64,000 nucleotides of DNA from Gemmatimonadota bacterium (GTDB lineage Bacteria > Gemmatimonadota > Gemmatimonadetes > Gemmatimonadales > GWC2-71-9). Below, piece by piece: positions 50,348 through 57,023 of the stretch. A program made the position numbers and the translations under genes. Position 1 is the stretch's first letter; the number at the start of each line of letters is the position of its first letter. Where the stretch lies: assembly GCA_016704275.1 (NCBI GenBank), contig JADJAK010000001.1:1-64000 (forward strand). The letters are read 5' to 3'. Under the pieces are notes generated by a model that had not been told where the DNA came from, made no database searches, and was given only the letters and a program-made list of their open reading frames with translations.

Positions 50348-51058
50348 TTAATGGGAAGCGGGCGGCCGCAGTGTCGTGATGCGCAGCGTCCCAGGCGCGA
50401 CCGGCTCGCTCGGGAGTGCGGGGCTCGAGGAATTGGGGGCGAGGGCAACCGCGAGGCTGATCTGCTCGAGTCGGGGAAGCCCCCGAACCAGCAGGGCGCT
50501 CTGCGTGCCAGCATCCGCGAGCGGGCCGAAGGTCGCCTCCCACACGAGCTGCTCCAGCGGCGCCCCGATCAAGGCCCGAGCCGTGGCCTCGATCGGGAGC
50601 AGCGGGAATTCGCCGCGCTCGATGCCGTGGCGAAGGGCGCGCTCGAGCGAGAGTCGGCCCCTCGTTAGTAGTTCTGTCTCATACAACGTCACCACGTCCG
50701 GGAACAGTGGCGCCTCGCGCATCACCAGGATCGCCACCCGCCGCGGCCCCGGCTCCTGCAAGACCGCCTCCCACCGACTGAGCAACAACGCCACGACCTC
50801 GCGCGCCGTCATCGTGCCATACGCCTCGGCGATATCCCGGCCCCGGCTCCAACTCGAGTCGAGGTGCCGCTCCACCACGGCCCGAAAGATCGCCTCCTTC
50901 GACGGGAAGTAGCGGTAGACCGTCCCCACCGTCACGCCGGCCGCTCGGGCAATCTCCTCGATCTTGGCCGCAGCAAAGCCAGCCCGGTAAAACTGCTCGA
51001 GGGCAGCATCCAGGAGCTCATTGGGACGCTCGGCGGCACGGCGATTGAATTTGGCCAT
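50348..51058 (-). CDS. TetR family transcriptional regulator
   Basis: 236 residues. The N-terminal helix-turn-helix is typical (RPNELLDAALEQFYRAGFAAAKIEEIARAAGVTVGTVYRYFPSKEAIFRAVVERHL). The ligand-binding C-terminus is divergent, as usual for TetR, and no ligand can be named. It precedes DUF983 and may regulate it; a palindromic operator was not identified in the 180 bp upstream, which are occupied by a repeat element. Confidence 0.85.
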   Translation of the reverse strand: MAKFNRRAAERPNELLDAALEQFYRAGFAAAKIEEIARAAGVTVGTVYRYFPSKEAIFRAVVERHLDSSWSRGRDIAEAYGTMTAREVVALLLSRWEAVLQEPGPRRVAILVMREAPLFPDVVTLYETELLTRGRLSLERALRHGIERGEFPLLPIEATARALIGAPLEQLVWEATFGPLADAGTQSALLVRGLPRLEQISLAVALAPNSSSPALPSEPVAPGTLRITTLRPPASH

Positions 51059-51102
51059 GTAGGTAAATGGTCACTTATTTAGCGTGGAGTCAAGCACGAA
51101 GG

Positions 51103-51217
51103 TGTCATCCTGAGCGAAGCAGCCTGGAAGGCTGCGAAGTCGAAGGACCTCTTTCCCATCGCACAGGAGAGAGGTCCTTCGACTGCGCCCGCTCCGCGGG
51201 CTTCGCTCAGGATGACA
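51103..51217. repeat. palindromic TGTCATCCTGAGCG-family element, 115 bp
   Basis: Same ends and inner arms as at 49836-49950 (AGTCGAAGGACCTCT / AGAGGTCCTTCGACT). It fills the gap between the TetR start and the PDZ protein end. Confidence 0.85.
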
Positions 51218-51236
51218 ACCGCAGGGGATCACCCCC

Positions 51237-52520
51237 TCACGGCATCTTCCCCGTCACCGTCTCCGTCTTCTTCTGCCGCATGATCTGCAGCTTGTACTCC
51301 TCGCCCTTCTCGTAGGTGCGGAGGATGCGGGCCAGCTGCCCCGGCGAGGTCACCTTGCGGCCATCGACCGCGGTGACGACGTCGCCTGCCTGGAGGCCGG
51401 CGTCCTGCTTCCCGCCCGCGTTGATGATCAGCACCCCTTCCGTGGCGCCGAAGTAGGCGCCGAGGCCGGCGTTGAGCGAGGTCATCTCGACCTCGGCGAG
51501 CGGGCCGCCCATCGCCGCGCCAGCGATGGTGACGAACTGGTAGGATCCGCTCGTGAGGGGATCGCCACTACGCTCGATCATCCGCATCATCTCGGCGTTG
51601 GCGCCCGCCCGCGTCCGGTTCCCGCTGAACGTCGGGACCTCGAAGGTGGTGGTGAAGGCGCGTCGCGACGAATCGAGCACGACGGCTGGGCCGGCGAAGA
51701 ACGAGTCGTCATCCGATGGCGTGACCTTCACCGTCTTGGTGTCGTTGCCTCGGCGGATCTGGACGTCGATCCGCTTGTTCGGCTCGAGCGCACCGATCAT
51801 GGTGATCAACCGGATGCCCGGCGTTTCGTCGCCCGACCCGGTCACGGCCTTGCCGGCGAGCTTGGCGATGACGTCGCCCGAGCGAACGCCGCCCTTGTCG
51901 GCGGGGCCGCCGGGGGTGACGGCGCTGACGTAGGCGCCCCACCGGTCGGTGTCGCGAGCGCGGGTATCGATGGTGATGCCGAGGCGCGGACGCGCCGCAA
52001 TGGCGATCATCGCGCGGCCGGTCAGGCTGCGTGCTTCGGCGAGCCTCGCATTGGAGGCCGCGAGTTCGCCCATCTGGCGCGCCATCGTGCCGGCGCGCAC
52101 CTCAGCCAAGCGGCTCGTCGCGTCGAGTTCGGCCATGCGGCCGGCAACGGCGCGCTCGGAGAGATCACTGCGCATCCGGATCTGTGCGCCGGCCGCGCCA
52201 CGGGTTGCCTCTTCCACGGCTCGCATCTGGCCAGTGATGGCACGCTCCTGCACGCCAGTGCGGGCAACCTCATTCGCCATCCGCTCGGCCTGACGCTGCA
52301 TCTGCACTGACTGCGCCTGCAACCGCACCGTCTGTTCCTGCATTCGGGCCGACGCGGCGCGCATTCGCTCGCAGGCCTTCTTCTCCTCTGCCGCGGGAAG
52401 CCGCTTCCCGTCGACCTTCACGGTACAGTCCTTGTTCTGGATCATCACCGAGGTGTCCTGCGCGGCGGCGGGGGCCGCAGCGAGCAGGACGAACAGCAGT
52501 GAGTGGGTCAGGTTCCGCAT
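51237..52520 (-). CDS. exported coiled-coil protein with two PDZ domains
   Basis: 427 residues with a signal peptide (LTHSLLFVLLAAAPAAAQ). A Cys pair lies near the N-terminus (MIQNKDCTVKVDG; EKKACERM) before a long coiled coil of Met/Arg/Glu repeats (residues ~55-165). Two PDZ domains follow: GAYVSAVTPGGPADKGGVRSGDVIAKLAG and LGAYFGATEGVLIINAGGKQDAGLQAGDVVTAVDGRKV. There is no protease domain. It follows the sigma/anti-sigma pair, so it is a candidate signalling partner or target in the envelope. Confidence 0.83.
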   Translation of the reverse strand: MRNLTHSLLFVLLAAAPAAAQDTSVMIQNKDCTVKVDGKRLPAAEEKKACERMRAASARMQEQTVRLQAQSVQMQRQAERMANEVARTGVQERAITGQMRAVEEATRGAAGAQIRMRSDLSERAVAGRMAELDATSRLAEVRAGTMARQMGELAASNARLAEARSLTGRAMIAIAARPRLGITIDTRARDTDRWGAYVSAVTPGGPADKGGVRSGDVIAKLAGKAVTGSGDETPGIRLITMIGALEPNKRIDVQIRRGNDTKTVKVTPSDDDSFFAGPAVVLDSSRRAFTTTFEVPTFSGNRTRAGANAEMMRMIERSGDPLTSGSYQFVTIAGAAMGGPLAEVEMTSLNAGLGAYFGATEGVLIINAGGKQDAGLQAGDVVTAVDGRKVTSPGQLARILRTYEKGEEYKLQIMRQKKTETVTGKMP

Positions 52521-52546
52521 GGTTGCTGCTCCGTCAGGGGGACCGC

Positions 52547-53155
52547 TTAGAGGTCCACGTTGCTGGCCTTGGTGACATGGACTTCCACCAGGGCATTCAT
52601 CAGGCCGACGCGCTGTTGCCAGAGCGCCACTTCCTTCTCCAGCCGTTCCGCCTCGCTGGCCGAGCCCGCCCGGGCGAGCTCCGCATCCAGCGCGGCGATC
52701 TTGTCTTCCAATTGCATCACGACTTCCGCGGTCGCACCATCAAGGACGCGCGAGTCGGGCTTCCAGTCGCGCAGTCGCTGTTCGAGCAACTGCGAGTTGC
52801 TCATCGCCGTCTCGAGTTGCTGCTCGGCGTCGAGGGTCGGCGGTGCCAACAGGTGGCGGCCGACCACGGCGATCAGGAAGCAGGCGGCGATCGAGAGGCC
52901 CAGCGTCGCGAGGCGGCGCTGCCGAGTGTGCGACTGTTCCCAGTGGAGCCGTGCCTTCACGGCCGGGAACTGGTCGCGACCCGGCGTCATCGTGGCCAGG
53001 GCGCGGAGCCGAGCGGTCCGCTGGTGCAGGCGATTCAATTCCGCCTGGCAGTCGGCGCAGTCGGCGAGGTGCCGGTGTGCCTCGGCCAGGACGGGCTCAC
53101 TCCGGTCGCCGTCACGGACGGCGAGGAGCTGTTCCATCGAGAGGTGGGTGATCAT
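52547..53155 (-). CDS. transmembrane anti-sigma factor (zinc-finger type)
   Basis: 202 residues. Zinc anti-sigma motif H-x3-C-x2-C in EAHRHLADCADCQ, then a single membrane helix (LGLSIAACFLIAVVGRHLL) and a periplasmic helical domain rich in Leu/Glu heptads (VVMQLEDKIAALDAELARAGSASEAERLEKEVALWQQRV). The coiled coil could pair with that of the PDZ protein. Overlaps the sigma factor by 4 bp (ATGA). Confidence 0.84.
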   Translation of the reverse strand: MITHLSMEQLLAVRDGDRSEPVLAEAHRHLADCADCQAELNRLHQRTARLRALATMTPGRDQFPAVKARLHWEQSHTRQRRLATLGLSIAACFLIAVVGRHLLAPPTLDAEQQLETAMSNSQLLEQRLRDWKPDSRVLDGATAEVVMQLEDKIAALDAELARAGSASEAERLEKEVALWQQRVGLMNALVEVHVTKASNVDL

Positions 53156-53706
53156 GCCAGGGACTCCTCGCCCAGCCAGACCCGGAGGCGCTGATGCGCC
53201 CGGGCCAACTGGGACTTCGAGAAGGACGCCGTCTTCCCCATCTGGGTGGCGATCTCCTCATGGGTGAAACCCTCCACGTCGTGCAGCCAGACGACGGCGC
53301 GAGCGGTGTCGCTCAGCCGTTCCAGGGCGGCCTCGAGGTCCATCTTGAGGGCCACTGAGGCCCCCCGGGCGGGGGCCAGGTCGTCGTGGAGGTCGTCGGT
53401 GACGCGGTACTTGTTCCGCCGGAGGCGCATCAGCGCCTTGGAGGAGGTCACGGTGCGGATCCAGCCCCAGATGGAGCCATCACCACGGTAGTTGCGAATG
53501 CTACGACAGACCTCGAAGAAGGTCTCTTGCAGGACATCCTCGGCATCCTCGGTCGTGCGGCAGATCCGCCGGGCGAGGTTGTACGCCGGGGTGCTGTAGG
53601 CCCGGTACAGGGTCTCCAGCGCGACCGGGTCGCCTTGCTTCGCGAGGGCGATCACCGAGTCGGCGTTCGGAAGGGTCATCGCATCCATCGTCAGGGCTCG
53701 TGTCAT
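53152..53706 (-). CDS. ECF-type RNA polymerase sigma factor
   Basis: 184 residues: sigma region 2 (ALETLYRAYSTPAYNLARRICRTTEDAEDVLQETFFEVCRSI) and region 4 (AALERLSDTARAVVWLHDVEGFTHEEIATQMGKTASFSKSQLARAHQRLR). Several in-frame ATG codons are near the start (53706 or 53679). Coupled to the anti-sigma factor and the PDZ protein, all apparently one operon. Targets unknown. Confidence 0.86.
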   Translation of the reverse strand: MTRALTMDAMTLPNADSVIALAKQGDPVALETLYRAYSTPAYNLARRICRTTEDAEDVLQETFFEVCRSIRNYRGDGSIWGWIRTVTSSKALMRLRRNKYRVTDDLHDDLAPARGASVALKMDLEAALERLSDTARAVVWLHDVEGFTHEEIATQMGKTASFSKSQLARAHQRLRVWLGEESLA

Positions 53707-53785
53707 GGCAGCAGTATAGATGCAGGGACGGCCGGGAGCGTCGCAGGCCGGACGGCGGGGGGTGGGGCGGGGGTTTCAAGGGAGG

Positions 53786-53888
53786 GCGAGAAGCGAGAAG
53801 CGTGAAGCGAGAAGCGAGGGGACAGGCGTGGTGGTGGGAAGTTCGCACAGGGTGGCGCTTCTCGCTTCTCGCTTCTCGCTTCTCGCCA
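53786..53888. repeat. inverted heptanucleotide tracts (GCGAGAA / TTCTCGC units)
   Basis: Five GCGAGAA-type units at 53786-53819 and four to five TTCTCGC units at 53857-53888, reverse complements of each other, separated by about 37 bp. The pair could form a long hairpin between the sigma gene and ferritin. Confidence 0.8.
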
Positions 53889-53925
53889 CTAAATTCAGCC
53901 AACCCTCCACCGGAGCTCCGCCCGC

Positions 53926-54441
53926 ATGGTGTCCCCGAAGCTGCAAGACGCCCTGAACGCCCAGATCAACCTCGAACTCGCCTCGTCCTATTCCTACCTG
54001 GCGATGGCGGCCTACTTCGACGCCAACTCGCTTCCCGGGATGTCGAGCTGGATGCGGGTGCAGTCCGAGGAGGAGCGGGTCCACGCCATGAAGATCTATG
54101 ACCACATGGGCGACCGTGGCGGCCAGGTGGTGCTGCAGGCGATTGCGGCCCCCGACCACGAATTCGCCTCCCCACTGGCGGTCTTCCAATCGGCGCTTCA
54201 TCATGAGCAGGTGGTCACCCGCTCGATCAACGCCCTCTACGCCCTGGCCGTCGTGGAGAATGACTACCCGGCCCAGGTGATGCTGCAGTGGTTCATCAAT
54301 GAGCAGGTCGAGGAAGAGAAGAACGCGATGACCGCGATCGATCAGCTCAAGATGGCAGCCGGCAATCCGTCGGCGATTCTGATGCTGGACCAACTCTTTG
54401 GCGCGCGGACGGCGGAGCCGGCCGGCGGGGAGACGACCTGA
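53926..54441 (+). CDS. ferritin (iron storage)
   Basis: 171 residues, four-helix ferritin fold. Di-iron ligands are visible in INLELASSYSYLAMAAYF, SSWMRVQSEEERVHAMKIYDHM and WFINEQVEEEKNAM. It follows the typical FtnA length. It stores iron as ferrihydrite inside a 24-mer shell and limits oxidative damage. The stop overlaps the start of the next gene (TGATG). Confidence 0.92.
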   Translation: MVSPKLQDALNAQINLELASSYSYLAMAAYFDANSLPGMSSWMRVQSEEERVHAMKIYDHMGDRGGQVVLQAIAAPDHEFASPLAVFQSALHHEQVVTRSINALYALAVVENDYPAQVMLQWFINEQVEEEKNAMTAIDQLKMAAGNPSAILMLDQLFGARTAEPAGGETT

Positions 54442-55040
54442 TGATCAAGTGGATTCTGGGCATTCTGGCGTTGATCATTCTCGCGGTGGCCGGCACCTGC
54501 TTCTACGGCTACAAGCAACTCACCGGCGGCGGGAACAGTGCCACGGTCACGATGGCGGGGACGCCGGAGCGGATCTTCGCCGCGCTGGCAACCGCCGATT
54601 CGATGGCGCTCTGGATGAGCGACTCGAAGATCGAAGGTCCCTTCGGCAAGGGGCTGCTCGCCGTCGGTGACACGTTGCGGAGCCGCAGCGCCGCCAAGCC
54701 GGACAGTGCCACCGCGGTCAGCAGTTCGTTCGATGGCGACTGGATTGTCCGCGAGGTGAATGCCCCCACCCTCCTGGTCATGGAGATGGTCTCCGACTCG
54801 GCCGGCGTCCGAAAGGTCGTTCTCGTCCGGCGCGATTCGCTCGCCGCGATGGGCGACTCGACCACCGTCGTCACGACCTTCTCATCGCCGTTGTTCGACT
54901 CGCTCGCCACCACCGTGCGCGACAGCAGCAAGGCCGGGTCGTCCATGCTCTCCGGCGCCAACAAGATCATGCTCGGCGCCATGCGGATGGGGACGCAGGG
55001 AGAGTTGGAAGTGTTGAAGAAGCGGGTGGAGGGGAAGTAG
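54441..55040 (+). CDS. membrane-anchored SRPBCC-like protein
   Basis: 199 residues: an N-terminal membrane anchor (LGILALIILAVAGTCFYGY) followed by an SRPBCC-type domain (ATVTMAGTPERIFAALATADSMALWMSDSKIEGPFGKGLLAVGDTL then FDGDWIVREVNAPTLLVMEMV). Such domains often bind hydrophobic ligands. It is directly coupled to ferritin, but a functional link is only suggested by spacing. Unknown ligand. Confidence 0.73.
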   Translation: MIKWILGILALIILAVAGTCFYGYKQLTGGGNSATVTMAGTPERIFAALATADSMALWMSDSKIEGPFGKGLLAVGDTLRSRSAAKPDSATAVSSSFDGDWIVREVNAPTLLVMEMVSDSAGVRKVVLVRRDSLAAMGDSTTVVTTFSSPLFDSLATTVRDSSKAGSSMLSGANKIMLGAMRMGTQGELEVLKKRVEGK

Positions 55041-55042
55041 GG

Positions 55043-55090
55043 GCTAGGTCGTAGGTCGTAAGTCGTAGGTCATAGGTCGTAAGTCGTATA
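55043..55090. repeat. heptanucleotide tract (GTAGGTC / GTAAGTC units), left flank of a palindromic element
   Basis: GTAGGTC, GTAAGTC, GTAGGTC, ATAGGTC, GTAAGTC units. The reverse-complement tract lies at 55163-55215 on the other side of a 70-bp palindromic element. Confidence 0.8.
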
Positions 55091-55095
55091 CGGCC

Positions 55096-55165
55096 GTCAT
55101 CCCGAGCAGCGCGAGGGATCTGCGTGACAGCGTGCACGCAGGTCCCTCACTCCGTTCGGGATGAC
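55096..55165. repeat. 70-bp palindrome of the GTCATCCCGAGC variant
   Basis: GTCATCCCGAGCAGCGCGAGGGATCTGCG on one arm and CTCACTCCGTTCGGGATGAC at the other; a related but different sequence from the TGTCATCCTGAGCG family. It is nested between two inverted heptamer tracts. Confidence 0.7.
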
Positions 55166-55215
55166 GTATGACCTACGACTTACGACCTATGACCTTTGAC
55201 CTATGACCTATGACT
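55163..55215. repeat. heptanucleotide tract (CTATGAC / CTACGAC units), right flank
   Basis: CTACGAC, TTACGAC, CTATGAC, CTTTGAC, CTATGAC, CTATGAC. The run is the reverse complement of the left tract at 55043-55090 and ends at the stop of the Ig-like lipoprotein gene. Confidence 0.8.
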
Positions 55216-56546
55216 TACTGCACCGCCACCACCGAAAACGGCATATCCGCCGCCACCCCGGCGACGGTCGAGCATCCCACGCGCACCGTGCCGGTGCCGC
55301 CGGCGGTCGACGAGTAATCCCAATACTCGATCCAGCAACGGCCGGCAGTCGTCCCGACCGGCGACACGATGAAGCTCTCCTTCAGCGTCCCGCTCCGGGC
55401 GAAGCCGGTGAAGGCGACGTCCCAGACACCGACGGAGGCGCGAGTGATCAGGACGGAGCCAGTGCCGCGCACCGCGGAGTTGGCCGGGGTATAGGTTGCG
55501 GCGGTTGGCTGGTCGGCCAGCGCGAAGCCGAGGGACGCACCAACCCGCGCGCGGTCGGCCAGGAGGATGGTGTACCGGCTGTCGACCGGAGCACCGGTGG
55601 CATCAAAGCACCGGACGGCCACTTCCAGCGCGGTGGTGGTGCTGGTCGGTGCGCTCGACTGGCAGACGGCTGCGGTCGGTCCGTACGCCGTGACCACGAC
55701 GCCTTCACGATCACTCGCGCTGGCGCGCTGCAGCCCGGCGAAGCGGACAACATAGCTGCCGGTGGCCAGATGTTCGGAGAAGATCGAGCGGCCGAGCGGG
55801 TGATGGCGCCAGGTACCGGAGGCTTCGGCGCTGGTCGTCGGCGAGTCGACCCAGGCGAACGCTGAGCGTCCGGCGAGCGTCCCCGAGCCGATGACCACGG
55901 TCGTGGAGGACTGGTCGGCGAGGACGCCGGCGCTGTCATAGCAGCGGAAGATCAACTGCGAGCCACCCCAGTTGTCATCCATGCAGAAGCCGCCATTGCT
56001 CGGGCTGTAGGCGGTCACGAACTGCGCGTTGATCGCCCCGCTGGGCACCGTCAACCCGGTCCAGCCGACCGTATAGAGGCCGGGCCCGGTGCGATTCATC
56101 GTGTTTGCGGCGCCGGTCGGGTTGTAGCTGTACTCGGGCTCTGGCGTCGAGGCACCGGCCGTCGACGCGTTGTCGTTCCAGGCAAAGGCGATCTGGCCAT
56201 CGACGACGGTGACCTCGCTGCTGTCCTTGATCGTTTCCGACTCCGCGACGACCCAGCTGGTCCCCGGCGCGCCCGCGGTGACGACGCCACTCGCCGAGAC
56301 GGTCGCGGTCGCTGGCGTGCGCGACGTCCAGGTGATCGTGCGCCCGGTCAGCACGTTGCCCCCGGCGTCCTTCGGCGTCGCCGCGAGGGTGGTGGTGAGG
56401 CCGGTGCCGACGACGACGGCGGGCGTCGACATCGCCAGGGTGGCAACGGGCCCGGACGGAATGGGGTCGGGGCCGGTCGTATCGGCGCCGCAGGCGGTCA
56501 GCGTGGCCAGCAAGATGATGGGGAGCGCCGCAGGGGACGTTTGCAT
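55215..56546 (-). CDS. lipoprotein with Ig-like (BIG_2) domain and beta repeats
   Basis: 443 residues from the ATG at 56546; lipobox LTACG (Cys19). The first ~90 residues hold a bacterial Ig-like domain (VATLAMSTPAVVVGTGLTTTLAATPKDAGGNVLTGRTITWTS). The rest is several beta-rich repeats of 75-95 residues with matched Trp and Cys positions (e.g. GFCMDDNWGGSQLIFRCYDSAGV; VCQSSAPTSTTTALEVAVRCFDATGAPV). Each repeat may carry one disulfide. Surface-exposed binding protein likely; target unknown. Confidence 0.76.
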   Translation of the reverse strand: MQTSPAALPIILLATLTACGADTTGPDPIPSGPVATLAMSTPAVVVGTGLTTTLAATPKDAGGNVLTGRTITWTSRTPATATVSASGVVTAGAPGTSWVVAESETIKDSSEVTVVDGQIAFAWNDNASTAGASTPEPEYSYNPTGAANTMNRTGPGLYTVGWTGLTVPSGAINAQFVTAYSPSNGGFCMDDNWGGSQLIFRCYDSAGVLADQSSTTVVIGSGTLAGRSAFAWVDSPTTSAEASGTWRHHPLGRSIFSEHLATGSYVVRFAGLQRASASDREGVVVTAYGPTAAVCQSSAPTSTTTALEVAVRCFDATGAPVDSRYTILLADRARVGASLGFALADQPTAATYTPANSAVRGTGSVLITRASVGVWDVAFTGFARSGTLKESFIVSPVGTTAGRCWIEYWDYSSTAGGTGTVRVGCSTVAGVAADMPFSVVAVQ

Positions 56547-56622
56547 GGTGATTGCCTCGGGGGGATGAAGATCCCGGGAGGTATCGACCGATGCGGTACC
56601 GGAGTGAAGGGCGGTGGGCGGC

Positions 56623-56964
56623 CTAGAACATCCTCCCCCCGAGCGGCACCCCGTGCGTCGGTTCGAGCAGCACGACCGCGCCCTCGGCGTCCGGAACACC
56701 GAGCACCAGCACCTCGCTCTTGACGCCGGCGATGCGTTTCGGCGCGAAGTTCACGACCGCCACGACGAGTCGCCCCACCAGTTGCTCCGGCGTGTAGTGC
56801 ACGGTGAGCTGGGCGCTGGAGCTCTTGATGCCGAGCTCGGCACCGAAGTCGATGGTGAGGACGTACGCCGGCTTCAGCGCCTTGGCATTCAGTGCGGCGG
56901 TGAGGATGCGGCCGACCCGGATGTCGACCGCGAGGAAGTCGTCGAAGGAGAGCGCATCTGCCAT
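56623..56964 (-). CDS. csaA: CsaA-type tRNA-binding domain protein
   Basis: 113 residues, one OB-fold tRNA-binding domain: FLAVDIRVGRILTAALN, YVLTIDFGAELGIKSSSAQLTVHYTPEQLVGRLVVAVVNFAPKRIAG, and VLVLGVPDAEGAVVLLEPTHGVPLGGRM. The length equals CsaA, a dimeric protein that binds tRNA and acts in export or chaperoning in Bacillus. Upstream of leuS on the same strand, with a heptamer tract between. Confidence 0.88.
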   Translation of the reverse strand: MADALSFDDFLAVDIRVGRILTAALNAKALKPAYVLTIDFGAELGIKSSSAQLTVHYTPEQLVGRLVVAVVNFAPKRIAGVKSEVLVLGVPDAEGAVVLLEPTHGVPLGGRMF

Positions 56965-56974
56965 ACGAGGTTAT

Positions 56975-57023
56975 CTCTGGTATCGATCATCGATCATCGA
57001 TGATCGATGGTCGATGATCGATT
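56975..57023. repeat. heptanucleotide tract (TCGATCA / TCGATGA units)
   Basis: TCGATCA, TCGATCA, TCGATGA, TCGATGG, TCGATGA, TCGATTC. The tract is partly self-complementary and lies between the csaA start and the leuS stop. Confidence 0.8.

Noticed and set aside
51059..51236. TetR operator in the gap upstream of the TetR gene
   Set aside because: The only dyad there is the long repeat element also found at unrelated genes, so it is not specific evidence for an operator.
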